Positions 24,109 through 37,200 of a stretch of 64,000 nucleotides of DNA are shown piece after piece. Source of the DNA: Takifugu bimaculatus (lineage: Eukaryota; Chordata; Actinopteri; Tetraodontiformes; Tetraodontidae); contig CP034986.1 of NCBI GenBank assembly GCA_004026145.2, positions 4,588,421-4,652,420 of the forward strand, in the 5' to 3' direction. How positions within the stretch are numbered: position 1 is the stretch's first letter; every line of letters begins with the position of its first letter. A model generated the notes under the pieces. The model did no database searches and had not been told where the DNA came from. It saw nothing but the letters and a program-made list of their open reading frames with translations. Made by a program: the position numbers and the translations under genes.

Positions 24109-25867
24109 CTTCCGAGTGGAAAGCGTTAAATTCGAAGCAAAGGCTTGAGAATTGCAACATTAAATCCCGACAGGTTTGACGACACTTTGCGAACGGTTCG
24201 GTTTGCGACAAGGCCTCAGTTCCACACAACAATAAACTTAAACTACCGCTGAGAGCAGGGCAACGTTCTTTAATAGGCCTTTAATAGGCTCGAAACACTT
24301 AACTTGTGTTTCCTGCGCTCAATATAAACACCTGATTTTGCCAACTGTTTCAGTAGACATCTTTCGATGATTTAGATAGCGACACAACATAACAGCCACC
24401 GGATTCTATTGCCAGGCTACAATAATCAATCCCCGATGCGGTGGCTGTCAGAACCTACTCCGGATCGAGCGGCTCATCGTTGTACTTTGCATCGATTGGT
24501 CACGTCTGGGAAGGACCAGGAGGAAGTAGAAAAGAGACAGAGTTTAAAGTAAAGGTATTAAAGGAACAACCCACAAGCAGAAATATTGAGTTAATTTGAA
24601 GAAGGAAAATAACTGAGCAGTGTTTTGTACAGTTTTAAATAGTTTCTGTGCTTGTATGTAATCTTCTGTGATAGAGTTGCTCTGTACTACATTTTTCCCT
24701 TCTGCAAGTTTACTGTCTTTTTGAGTGTTCAGGCATACGATTTTTGTTTCCGATTCACCATGAAGATGTGTGATCATCCTGAGGTTCTTATTAAATCCAT
24801 TGGCATCAACTGTTGCTGCATCACAATTCACTTGTTACAAATTAAATGCACATCTGTGACAAGCAGCAGGTGTGTCACAGGAAAATCCTCCTCTTTAATT
24901 TCAAGCCACTGACATCATTCTGTCAGCCGTGAGTCATATGAATAAAAACACATCCCTGGCTATTGGAGGCTGACTACTGCTGGGTTATCTGAGAATACTG
25001 TGTAAAACACCACGTTACGAGGCCTCGGAGCTTCCTGCGACAGGGCTGCGAGGATTTTCCAATGACGCCCTACTTCTGATGAGATAATTTCTTTATTGGA
25101 GGAAGCAGGGTTGCATTTGGATGGGTCATGATTTACAGGTCTGACATTTTCTTGCTTTTTTGCCCTCATCAAGACACCTTACAAGCACAATGATTACACT
25201 GGTTTGCAAAATGTGGGAGCTTTGTTGAGTAGAGAAGTGGGAATTGCAGCATGTTCATTCTCAGTTTGCACACTAGCAGGTAGCAGAGCTTGAGCAGCTG
25301 ATTAGAAATTCAGCAGCATATAGTTTGATAGTGACACCCCAAGATGCCTCCGACTCTGCTGACTATGGTCTTGGACAACAAAACTAACAAAACCAAAAAC
25401 AACAAAATAAATTCAGATACTCAATCTGACAGGTTAAGAGTAATTTGTTTCTGATGACATGATGAATCAGCATTCTTAAACATGTGTTTTACATATGCAA
25501 TGTCAGTTTCTGCCCCTTGTGTTAACTGAACCGCACAAGAGTTTGAAATGTTGAATCACGTTCTATAATTCCATTCCCTCTCCTGCCCACCCTCTCTTAG
25601 TTACTGCACTGGATGTGTCATTGTTTCTATCACAGGAGGTTCATGCCCACTGGAGCACATCGAGGTGTTCTCCAGAGTGCCCGAAACAGTTCCAAGATAC
25701 AAGATTCTCTTCTGTTTACCACCCACAAATCACCACCGAATCGTTCCCTGATGGATGTCATCTTCGGCCAGACCTTCGAGTTGCATGACGGCGCCGACCC
25801 CACCTCCGATTGCAGTCGTAAGAGCCTCCGGATGTATAAATAAGAGAGCAAAAGTGAGGTGGACCAG
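24109..25867. other. PIK3C3-MSMP head-to-head intergenic region
   Basis: The two genes diverge from this 1.76 kb interval, so both promoters and 5' UTRs should lie in it. It contains AT-rich sequence and scattered open frames. I saw no TATA box, CpG-dense block, tRNA or mobile element that I can support. Confidence 0.5.
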
Positions 25868-26440
25868 ATGAAGATGGAGCTCTCCGTGGTTCACTTTGTG
25901 CTTGCAGCTTCAGGGTTTCTCCTCTGGGTGGGCGGTAACTCTGCTGCACCCATGGTGTGCAACTTTGACTCCAGAGGTGAGGCCGGATGTCCTCAACACT
26001 TGGTTTGATCTGGATACAATAGAAAATGTGTCGTTTGCCTAAAAGTGTTTGTGGTTTTAGCGCTTTGTGTCTTTGAGGGGAAGAACTACTCAATGGGCGA
26101 CAGCTGGATGGACAACGCTTGTCTGCAGTGTACCTGCCTGCATCCCGTCGGTGTCGGATGCTGTGAGACGTGAGTGCTCACACAACCTCAATGATTCTGT
26201 GGAGACTTGCTTCTTTTATTTTAATGAAGGTGCATTGAAAGTGTGTCTTTACACTACCCACCTCCCAGGGTGCATCGGCCAGTGGATTTCCCCGCGTGGT
26301 GTCAGGTGCAGGTGGAGCCGGTTAGCTGCAGAGTGTCTCTGGTCCAGACTGTGGACCCTCGTCTGCCCTGTTTCCCCGGCGACTCCATGCAGGACCCCAG
26401 TCACGGATCACCTCGACTACAGCAGCAGCTACAGGGGTAG
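25868..26440 (+). CDS. msmp: MSMP, secreted microseminoprotein
   Basis: Small secreted cysteine-rich protein of the beta-microseminoprotein family, described in human as a chemoattractant from prostate tumour cells. Three exons: 25868-25976, 26061-26169 and 26269-26440, all phase-consistent, giving 129 residues. A signal peptide occupies about residues 1-27 (hydrophobic FVLAASGFLLWVGG). The mature part carries ten cysteines, including CLQCTCLHPVGVGCCET and FPAWCQV, which match the diagnostic human CTCLHPVGVGCC and DFPAGCEV motifs. Three exons of this type are normal for the family. The first ATG of MKME was used as start; the second, two codons later, would serve as well. It is adjacent to RGP1, as in human. 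Confidence 0.93.
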
Positions 26441-27177
26441 AATGGATGCTCTGACGTCCGTGTCTGTGAAAATAAGGCTTAGTAAAGGGTAAAATCATTC
26501 ACCATTGCACTTGTAATCGTGTGGAACAGCATCTGTGATTTTTGAGCGTGTCAGTCTGTGAAAATATAGTTGTTTTCAAAGAAATTCAAAGCAATTAACA
26601 CGCAGCGCTTCGTATTAGGTATTAGTCATGGCTATAAACTTGCTAAAAGAAGTAACCAAATGTCGATTAAATGTAGAAGTTTAAAAAACAACACACACAC
26701 CTTAACCTCCAGCATTAACTTTGTTGAATTCTACCTGCTCTCTGCTGTAACTCACATACTATCTAAATAAAAAATACACTTTTTTTGGCAAAAACATGCA
26801 GAACTTGTGATGTGATGAATTACGTCCTCACACATTTCAAATATATATCGCACTTTTAATTCAATTTTTCTCCTGTAATTTTTACATCTGAATATAACTG
26901 CTCAAAATTAAACTGTAAAGGGTAAAAATATTTGAAATAACAAAGAGATGTTAAGTGAAATGAGAACAACAATGTTCAGACCAAAAAAATATACATATGA
27001 AGAGAAAAAACATGAGCTGCATGCTTTCTTTGGAGTCCATTGCTGCCTGTGTACAACTTCTTCAGTCCACAAAAAATGGTGATTTGTTCTTAAAATGTCC
27101 AACTTTAACATCTTTCATCTGTATAATAAAAACCAATGTCTCTCTCTCTCTCTCTCTCTCCGCACCTCATTTGTCAG
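26441..27177. other. MSMP-RGP1 convergent intergenic region
   Basis: AT-rich, about 0.74 kb, containing the two 3' ends and a (TC)n run near 27139-27160 close to the RGP1 stop codon. No gene seen. Confidence 0.6.
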
Positions 27178-29611
27178 TCAGATATTAATACTATTGGACC
27201 CCGTAAAGTGGGACATGTAGGATGCCAAGGCCGGGTTGGTGGGCAAAACTTTAATGGGCAGATCCCAGCTGAATGTATCCACGTCGACATGTTCTGTGCC
27301 GGTCCACACGATGACCTCCGATTGGTTCTGCAGCACCGTAGGCGGTTCCAGCGGCTCTCGGGCAGTGACGAATTCAAAGTGCAGACGCCACTTCAAGTTC
27401 ACTGCACAGAACCAGAGTTTTCAGTCATTCAAATGACGACAGATTCACAGAGAGACACATTTAAGCCTTCTGGTGACTGACCTATGTCTGTGCTGAAGCC
27501 TGGTGTGACATTGAGAGGAATGGGGAGCGAGAAGTGACTCGAGGCAGTGTGGAGGCACGATTCCAGGTGACGACCGTGACCCGTCACGCTGACCGCCTGC
27601 ACCGGACGCCGCTGGTACTTCTGCTGGATCTCCTCCTCACTCTGAAGGCTGACGGAATACTGTAAATCAAACCGGCATTGTTTTTGTTTGAAAATGTTGC
27701 ACAAATACTGAGCACAGCAATACGTAAAGACAGGAACGGCACCTGCAGGCAGGGAATGTCTCCCTCAGAAAAGTTAAACGTGCCGATGATATCCTCCCCG
27801 AGTCTGTAAACAGTCTTGAAGATGCAAAATTTGGCCACTTTCCCACGCATATTGGTGATATTAAACATGTCTGGAAAAACAAAACAAAACAAATAACTTA
27901 GCGTCTTATAATGCTGACTCAAAAGAGACTATTTAACAAATAAAGTCTTTAAAAGGACAAACAACTAGCAAAATGCTACATCTGTATAACCAGCAATGTG
28001 GAGAGATGCTAAAGGGAACTAACGTGGACAACGTCTGGATGTCGTGACCATCAGCATGTCCAGTGCTCTCTCTAAAGGCTGAGCGTCCCTGCGGCTACCC
28101 TCTTCTTCCTCTAGGAATGGGTTTGAGGGGGAGACCTCCTCATCTTGAGGAAATGGCGGTTCTGGCATGCCTGGAGATTAAATAAACAGTTCTGGGTAAA
28201 TAGTGAACAGGTTTGTGCAGGGCGGTTTCAATCTAGTCACGAAAACACCGTCGGGGCTAAAGTCACACACCTGATTATTAACTAAAATGTAAAATTATTT
28301 AAATGCACCCAACCTTGCAGAACAAGAACTCTGAAGGGAACTCTGAGCAGCTTGATGGGAGAGTTGACTCTCTGGCAACCGATGGTCAATTTGTAGACAT
28401 ATTTAACCGCCTGACCGCGGAAACTTGGAGGACCATCTATGGGCACAATCTCACTGTAGGAATCTGTAAAAGACAGAAAACAAATGGGCATTTTGAAATC
28501 TTAATTATCCCACAATGCAAGTGTAGCGTTCACACCTACAAGTTTTGCTCTCCCCGGGATCCAGACGCAGGTCACAGAATAATATTTTAGGTGGGGTGTC
28601 CAGCACACATTGTCCTCGCTCGCCTGTAAAAGGAAGGGATTTTAGGTCATTTGAGCCAGACTGCAATGGTCTGCATTGTTACTTAACAGTAGGAAAAAGG
28701 CCCTTCTTGTGATAGAAACAATCATGGATCCAGGAGACTTTGACCCTGGAGGGCCAAGGGGCTTTGATGATAAAGCAACCTATTACATTCTCTCAGACTG
28801 CGCTACCACTGACATATCGATTATATTATGTATTACTACTGCCCATTATTGCACTGTATTTTAGCATCAGTTAACCTCAATCTTATCTACAAGACTATTT
28901 CCAAACCTCAGCATTGCGAATAAATGCCGTAAAACCTACAGTATTCCATTGGAAATGTGTTCTGACTGATAGCCCATCCTGGATCCTGTTACTCAGATGA
29001 ATCCAGGCCTTACTCAAACATGATCCTCTGAGCATTCAGATCACTGCCCAACAACCTTTATTAAAAGACACCCAAATCTCTCTCCCCAACTACCTTGGTT
29101 CTGTAATTGGAATGATACTCCATAATCTGTCCCTAAATTAGCAATCCAAGGCTCACCCTTAAACACTTCACTGACCTCTACTTGGAATGAGCACCGTGTC
29201 GCTCCCAGCCTGAACATCTTGCTTGTTGCCCTGAATGGGTAAAGCCACTCTGCTCTCACTGGCATGAAACTGGCAATGGATCTGGGCACTGGCCCAGGCA
29301 AGCATCTCACTGGTTCAGACAGGGGGGAAAGAGTACAATTAAAAAAAGCATCTTTTAACGGGGTGTTTAGTTCTCCACATTGACACATTAATGGAATCTA
29401 AAAATGCATTCAAAATGTATCAATGCATGGCATTCAAGAATCAGCCCGTAATTAAAGCTTTATTGTAATCCCTGAACAAATAAGAGGATGACAACCTGCT
29501 GGCCGATGTGGAAAAGTGAGACATGGGGTTGGTGAAGGTTATTAGACACTCCATGAGCTCCCCGGCGAGGAACACGGGCCCTCGAGCCATGGAGGCCACC
29601 ACTTCGATCAT
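27178..29611 (-). CDS. rgp1: RGP1, subunit of the RIC1-RGP1 guanine nucleotide exchange factor
   Basis: Partner of RIC1; together they activate RAB6A for retrograde transport into the Golgi. Eight coding exons: 29496-29611, 29176-29309, 28540-28623, 28314-28463, 28024-28170, 27743-27870, 27482-27659 and 27178-27401. The phases close exactly to 387 codons (386 residues; human about 391). Recognisable stretches include MIEVVASMARGPVFLAGE at the start, GQCVLDTPPKILFCDLRLDPG, FRGQAVKYVYKLTIGCQRVN, GRHLESCLHTASSHFSLPIP and VDTFSWDLPIKVLPT near the end. The ATG is the first codon after a splice acceptor (tttcag|ATG), so an untranslated exon lies upstream. The third exon uses the donor gtaggt inside ACTTGTAG; splicing there restores the family's KTYSYSE. 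No indels or stops. Confidence 0.96.
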
Positions 29612-31239
29612 CTGAAACGCCAAACATCGAGTTACCGAATAAATATATATGCAGACTCCACAGTGTATTCACAAAGCTGCTATGGTATGATAGCAGATAC
29701 ACAGTCCTGCTCGGTCAAGGAGAACGCATACCTTTAGATGGAATTGTAGAAACCAAGAAATCCCCAATGTTTTCTATTCTAAAAGCCAAAGAATTCTGAT
29801 TCTATTAAATATTGCGAAATATTAAAGCCGTCTCACATGATCGATGCATAGCTTAAACTATGAGCTAACGTCGAAGCTACAGTAAACAAATATGTAGCTA
29901 CCAGATAGCAGCGGTGGAATGTTCAATACCTCACCCTGGGAAGTGGGACACCTAAAAATATGTAAAATTGAAATTAAAACAAACACCTTTTTAAACATAT
30001 ATTTTTATATATGTTTAAAATTCTCTAATTGCATTTGCATCCATATCAAACGTGTCTAAAACAGCAAACCCACAAGACAATATTATAGTTTCGCTTTTTG
30101 GTTGGCCATTTAAAGACTTGCCGTGGGATACTCCCCGGAAAACGCAATGTTGTTATGGTAACTATGAGGAACAAGGAAGTTAACATATATAAATATCCTA
30201 CACATTCACGTATTCCAACCGCTATATCTGAATATACCGCTGATCATAAAGAAGGAACGAATTTAGAAATGACAAATAAAACACCCCTAAAGCTCTAAAT
30301 CATACGGTCTAAAAAGCACTTGAGTGGTAATTTATTTCGCCACGTTAGACTTGTGAGGCTAGGATTATAGCTTCGTTGATTTGCAAAGTTGAGGCCGAGA
30401 AACAATACTGCCTGCTAGTAAAAAAGCCCAATTGCTAATGAATGTACGTATAAACGGTCAGGAAATGTTATAACACCAATGACATTACAAAACGTTGTGG
30501 CCTTACAGGCATAGCTGAGGGCACACAAAACTGGGTTGCGGTTGCTTTTATTGTTCGTCGACGACTGACTAGCAGCTGGAGCTACATGGCTCCTAAATCG
30601 GTTTGCGCCAGCGAAGAACTGACACCGTATCTGCGGTGTTTAAACCACCTTTTCATTTCCCCCGATCGCACAACTACAAATACTGTTCTCCAACCTTGAT
30701 CAAGTAGGTAGTTTATCTTGCAGAATTAATCGTGACAAGATGCTCACTCCTGATTATAATTCTAATCGCTCATTGCATTACATCCTATTTGTCTTCACTG
30801 CAGGTATTCTGAGCAAGCAAGTCAGAATTGGTTTCCAGAGGCCCCTGCATTATCTGGCCGCCTCTAGCTGTCACCTATTCATCCAGCCATTCTTGCTTAA
30901 AGTTTATGTAAAAGAGACCTCAAATTGCCTGTAATCTGAAGAAAATTACTAACACTAAATCCAACTCTAGATGTTTTATAAAATAGTAGGCAGTTTTATT
31001 ATTAGATAATTAAATAAACAATTGTTTGGCAGACTACTTAGGTTTAAAACTTAAAGTCTGCACACACCAGGCACGAGTTCAATTGCCGTAGTAACGCCTT
31101 GCTACCTCTTTTTGCAAGTCAATGACTGTACAAAAACAACGCCTAGGTTGACCAAGGTTGCCACCAAATCCCCATTTGCAAGTACAGGCTTTACCATAAC
31201 CATTCGCTATTACAACTCGCAGTTGGCCATTTGCAGAAA
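29612..31239. promoter_or_regulatory. RGP1-GBA2 divergent (head-to-head) promoter interval
   Basis: About 1.6 kb between divergent start codons. It must contain the RGP1 5' untranslated exon(s), both promoters and any GBA2 untranslated exon; a candidate acceptor catttgcag ends just before the GBA2 ATG. AT-rich, with no TATA box or CpG island obvious by eye. Confidence 0.5.
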
Positions 31240-34200
31240 ATGACTGCAGAGTGGGGTGAAAAATGCACAGCTGACCTCATGAGCAGGTATGTCTCTAAGG
31301 AAATGGGCCATGGAGTCCCTGGAGAGGGTTGGCGTATCTGCCTCGCACACGAATTCAAGGAGAAGAGGAAGCCTTTTCAATCAGGAGATGTCGCACTGTC
31401 CCAAGTTTGGGAACATCTAGGCCTTGGAATCAGGTGAGACTCTTTAAGGCGCAGGTTAGTTTTGCAAAATATTCAATGAAACGTTTTATTTGCACACTTT
31501 AAAATGATACATGGGCTCTGATTCAGGGTATTGCTCAAGTTCAAGGCGGAAGTTTATCCACTACTTTTACTAGAAGAGGGTTTGTCTGGGTGTAAAGTCA
31601 GCCTGAAGGCAGCTCAAATCTTGACATCTGAAATGTAGATAAAAAGAAAATCAAGGTCTTAGCATTAGTTGATAAGGCTGTGTTTGCTTCCCAATTGCCC
31701 ATCTGATATTTATGTTGACACATTCCCTCCATTAAGAGGGTTTTAAGATGCACAGCAAATAGTATTTTATCTCAGTTCAACCCTATCTATCCTGATAATG
31801 TGTTATAAAATAACTCTAGAGTGAAGGGACCTTTTTATTGATAGTGACTGTACTTGATCTAAAGTAAAACATCTTTACCTATATTTTTAGTAGAGAGGTT
31901 TGATACTGCTATTTTCAGACTGAGTACAAGTACTCACTTCATTGATACTGACATATCAATATACCGAGACATATCTCATCTTTCACCCTGAGGTGTTTTA
32001 GCAAGTTACTAGTAATGAACCAAGATACTCTTCATACCAACTCTTGTAATGTTTAGCTAGCAGTTTGCATTCCAAAATGGTGTAGTCATCTGGTGATAGA
32101 ATTCCCAAACCAGCGTTTTTTTTAGTGATGGGAGCAGCCACGTTTGTGCCGGGAGCACGCTGTCTTTGAGCAGGACAAGACACACATGATGATTTGCTGT
32201 GTCATCTTCTGGCAAAGATTACTACTCAGCATTATCTTTTTTTCCCCTTGAGTGTAGGTGGCTGGAATTGACAGCCATTAAAAGTACCAATCATTTTAGA
32301 TAAGGATGGTGTCAGAACAATGCCTGGTGTTGATACTCTCTAATTTTTGTAGATTTTTGTAGACATTCAGGTTCCTGGTCAGCAACTTCCTGCTGTTACA
32401 AGCATGTACCGGTAGTTTTTTTTCACATTCCAAGAGACACAGCAGTTGCATAAACTTGTAAGTTAACGGCAGTTTTGCTGTAATTTTAAAGAACTATTAC
32501 ATTACAGGAACCAGGCAGTTCTGGTAATGTGCTGCTGAACCAGATAAGGTCTGTTTAGACCCAGATCTGGGCCAAGGACCATTGTTCTGCTAACATCAGT
32601 AGTGTAATGTGTCACAGCTTTAAATAACTAGCGTAAAGTGATCTCATTCATCTCTAGAGCAGAGCTTTGTCATCCTTTGTTCCATGAACTGAGCTGTGCA
32701 GTTAGGTTTGGGTCAGACGACAGTCAGGGGTTTGCATGGCTTTGGAAAGGTTTGTTTTGACAGCGGGGGGGAGAAAACCCTTTCATCAACAGCAGAATTC
32801 ATATGCCTTTTTTTATCTGTTGCCACAGTGTAAATTTTTGGCCTACTTTTTGAGCCTTGAAGCATTTTTAAGCATCTGACAGGAAAGAAACACCAGAAAC
32901 TGCAACTCTGGAGGCTTCTGTGTTTAGTCATTTTAATACATGTCAGTGAAAAAGTCATTAGCTTAGGATGACAATAACTATAAATTCTGTCAGGTCAAGT
33001 TCAGAACATTAGCCTGTCTCGGGGTCCAAGGCATTTTTTGACAGATGAGAAGTCCGTGCAGGAGCCCTTTCTGGACTCGGATATTCTTTTCTTGCAGGTG
33101 CTCTTTAGAGAAAGCATATTTTGACATATTTACTGTACTTGATAATTTGCATCATGATTTTAGAAGGGAATGGATGTTGCAAGCTCGGTAAACACATTCA
33201 GTTAACATCACTCAGATAAAGTGGATCCGCCACTTCATTATCTTTCTTTTCCAGCTGTTTCCTTCCACCAGATGCATCATTGCCCATTTTCACTCTCTGT
33301 GTGTCTTTGTGTCTGTTGGTAATTGTAAATACAAGTAATCCACTGTTCCAGTCTTAGCTGAATGGAGCTGAAGCTAAATTGCAAACTGCATTTTTGACCC
33401 TCCTAAAGTGGACTCTGGTTAGGGTCTATTGCCCATTAACTGAAAACCTATGCACAGCTGATAGTGTGTGTATGTGTGTGCATGTATGTATGTGATTGTC
33501 CAGGTATCTATATTGGTGGTACAAGAAGACTCGGGTTGAAAAAAAGGCTCCATTCATTGATATATTTGGAGCCGTACCCTTACGTCAAATATATGGTAAG
33601 TTCAGGTCTGTTACATGCCCTCCAACTTTGACTTGGTAAAGAAGCCAGCTACAAGATGCATTTTATCTTTCAAATACAATGCTAGCTTTATGTTAACACC
33701 CAAACTGGCCTGACAAGTTGGGGCGTTACCTTGCCAGACAAACTTAGGCTACAACTTCTTTTATAATACAAACTATATAGTAAGAAACTAAACGTGATCT
33801 AAAAAAGTGATTTTATTTTTTTGGGTTAGTTATTCCACAATAACATGCTCGTCCACCCATGGCATCATACATTCTAGGTGCTCCACTGGGAGGGATTGGA
33901 GGAGGAACCATCACAAGAGGGTGGAGGGGGGAATTCTGCAGATGGCAGCTCAAACCCGGGATGTACCACTACAAAACGGTTATCGAAAATCAGGTAAATC
34001 AGCGTCATACCCCTGCTGGGAATTGATGGCATTGAAAATAAAATGCTCTTCTGCTCAATGTCTCCTGGACAGTTTATGGTGTGTTTGCGGCGCGACGGGC
34101 AAACGGTTTACCAGCAGGTGCTCTCTGTGGAGCGTCCCCCCACATTACAAGGCTGGAACTGGGGCTTCTGTGGCGAGTATGCCTACTATCACGCATTGTA

Positions 34201-37200
34201 CCCCCGTGCCTGGAATGTGTACCACCTGCCCTGGACAGAACGTCACTTTAACCTGCAGACAGATCTCACCCATCATCCCTCATGACTACCAAGTGCGTGA
34301 TGCTGTGACTGCATTTGTAAAGATTGTCGAACTTCTGTAAATTTCCCTCCTTTTCCGTCTCCGCCCAGGATGCTAGTTTACCTGTGGCAGTATTCGTGTG
34401 GGATATAGAGAACAAGAATGATTATGCCCTGGACGTCTCCATCATGTTCACGCTGCTCAACGGGTCAGGACACGCAGATGACAAGAGCGGGGGGCACTGG
34501 AACGAACCATTCCGCCTGGAGAAGAATGGAGAGGCAGTGTCAGGAGTCTTGCTCCATCACTGCACTGCCGTGAACCCTTACACTTTGTGCATCGCAGCCC
34601 GAGAACAGGTTAGATTCACAAGCTCTGGGTTGGAAATATTTCTAATGCACCTCAGGATATTGATTGATCAAGTGTTTTTGGGGCCATATTTTGAAAGCCC
34701 GAGCGGGAAGTTACACACCAGACAGCCTTCAGCCCAAAGGGGACCTGTCATGGCCTGTGGAGTGACCTCATCACTGACGGACGGCTGGACTCTCCTACGG
34801 GTAAGCGTTGAACGTCCCCTGTTTCCTGCAGATGCAAAACCAGCTGGCCCCACAAAATGGTTAAAAAAAAAAAGGTTTATTATCTTGGGACGCAGTTGTA
34901 TGAGGCTTAACTTCTCTCGCTAATCTTTGAAGGATCCAGCCCGCCGACAGCTAAAGGAGAAAGGGTGGCAGCAGCTTTGGCTGCGGGCTGCTCGGTGGCC
35001 ACCCAGAGCCGCAGCTCGTTGGAGTTCTGCCTGGCCTGGGACATGCCTAAAATCACCTTTGGCTCTGGGGGAAAAGAGCACAGCAGGTCGGTGCATGTTT
35101 AGCACGTTTTATTTGCTTTTGTCCAACTCGCGCTTTGACTTATTTGTGTGTTCAGGAGATACACGCGCTATTATGGCAGCAAAGGAGATGCCTGCCCCCT
35201 GCTGAGCCACCACGCCTTAACGCACTACAGAGGTTGGGAAAAGAGCATAGAGGAGTGGCAGGGACCCATTTTACAGGACAGGTGTTCATTAGACCGAGTC
35301 ATGCATCCAACAATTAACAATATGAAAAGCTTGACCCTCTTGCCATCTTTACAGCTCGCTGCCCACCTGGTATAAGTCGGCCCTCTTCAACGAACTGTAC
35401 TTCGTTGCTGATGGAGGGACGGTGTGGACGGAGCTAGCGGAGGATGCCGATGTCAGTGGAGGACTGCGCTCCGAGGAAGGGGGTCTGCCAGCACAGCCCA
35501 GTGTCATCAAGGATTATGGCCGTTTTGCCTATCTAGAGGGTAAGGGGTGAAAAAAGGAAGCACGTTTTTCTGAATTGTTTTTCCCACTTCATCGAATTTT
35601 ATAAACTTCAGGTTTTCATCAGTAAAGAAGGAAACGGTTTCTTTTGTTGCCACATGGTTTGATATTAGCATGTTTTTTTTCAGGCCAGGAGTACCGAATG
35701 TACAACACGTATGACGTGCACTACTATGCCTCTTTTGCCCTCATCATGCTGTGGCCCAAACTTGCTCTCAGTCTGCAGTATGATATCGGTGAGCACAATC
35801 CCAGCGTCACGCACAAGTACCTGACGAAAAGAGCAATGTTTTACCGCAGAGGTCTCTTCTCAGCTGGCAGCGTGGTTCAGCAAGACCCTGACAGAGAGGC
35901 TCTACCTGATGAACGGCCGGTGTTCTCCTGTCAAGACTAAAGGTGTGGTGCCCCATGACATCGGTGACCCAGGTAAGAAACAAGACACCTCAAATTTGAG
36001 TTAAGAGGCAATCAAACTCTTGCTGCGAAACCTGTGACCTCTGTCGACAGAGGATGAGCCGTGGCAGAGGGTAAACGCGTACCTCATCCACAACACTGCA
36101 GACTGGAAAGACCTGAACCTGAAGTTTGTCCTGCAAGTGTACAGAGACTTTCATCTCACCCAGGACAGTCAGTACCTCCAGGACATGTGGCCCATCTGCC
36201 AGGTATGTTGCCTTCCATGTCTGCATCTTAAACCCAACTACAGAATTCAGATGGACTTGTTTTTTCTGGTTGGTCCGCTAGACGGTGATGGAGTCGGCGC
36301 TAAAATTTGACCTGGATGGCGATGGACTGATAGAGAACTCTGGATTTGCCGACCAGACCTATGATGGTTGGACGGTGACGGGACCGAGGTGAGACGCCTT
36401 TTAGAAAAGAATCCAGTATGACGGTGAGCTCTTTGAACAGAGGGTTGACAAAAGGTGCTTTCACTATCGCGGAGTATTTACAGTAACACAGCAAGTGAAA
36501 TCACTCCCTTAAAGGGCCACTCTCAATGTTTTGTGGTTGCACTTGCACTGCTAGGAGGAAATGTGAAAGGGCAGAAACTAGCACCTGTGGTCTGTCTTAT
36601 GCTAACACAAACACACTTGTAATGCTGCAGTTATAAAAGTGGTTCACATTTGAATCCCATCTCAATGTTTCCTAGTGCGTACTGTGGTGGGCTGTGGTTG
36701 GCGTCCCTGGTTGTCATGTGCAAAATGGCCAGACTTTTGGGAAATGAAATGAAATACCAGTATTACAGAGACATATTGGACAGGGGGAGCGTTGCCTATG
36801 ACAAAGTGCTATGGAACGGTAAGCTAACAACGTTTGGTGAACGTATGGAGTGGCCTCGCCTTTGCTGGATGATTAAAATGTCTGATCTTATCTATATGAT
36901 TAGGCAAGTACTACAACTATGATAGCAGTGGAAAAGACCATTCCAATAGCGTCATGTCTGACCAGTGTGCTGGCCACTGGTTTCTGCGAGCATCCGGTTT
37001 GGGAGACGGCGAATACCAGGCAAGTGGATTACTTCCCTCCCCATTTAATATGCTAAGCTAAAAATTCCACAGCGAATTACCAACGCACCTTTTGTGGGGT
37101 TTAAAACTATGCGTTTCTCCTTTTAGGCCTTTCCAAAAGAGAAGATCCAGAGGGCGCTTAAAACCATATTTGACTTGAATGTAATGAGTTTTGCCGGAGG

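Noticed and set aside
34609..34800. An apparently missing GBA2 segment after exon 5, because the longest frame gives an unrelated peptide
   Set aside because: The correct exon (34698-34800, EVTHQTAFSPKG...DGRLDSPTG) is present in a different frame after an 89-bp intron; nothing is missing.
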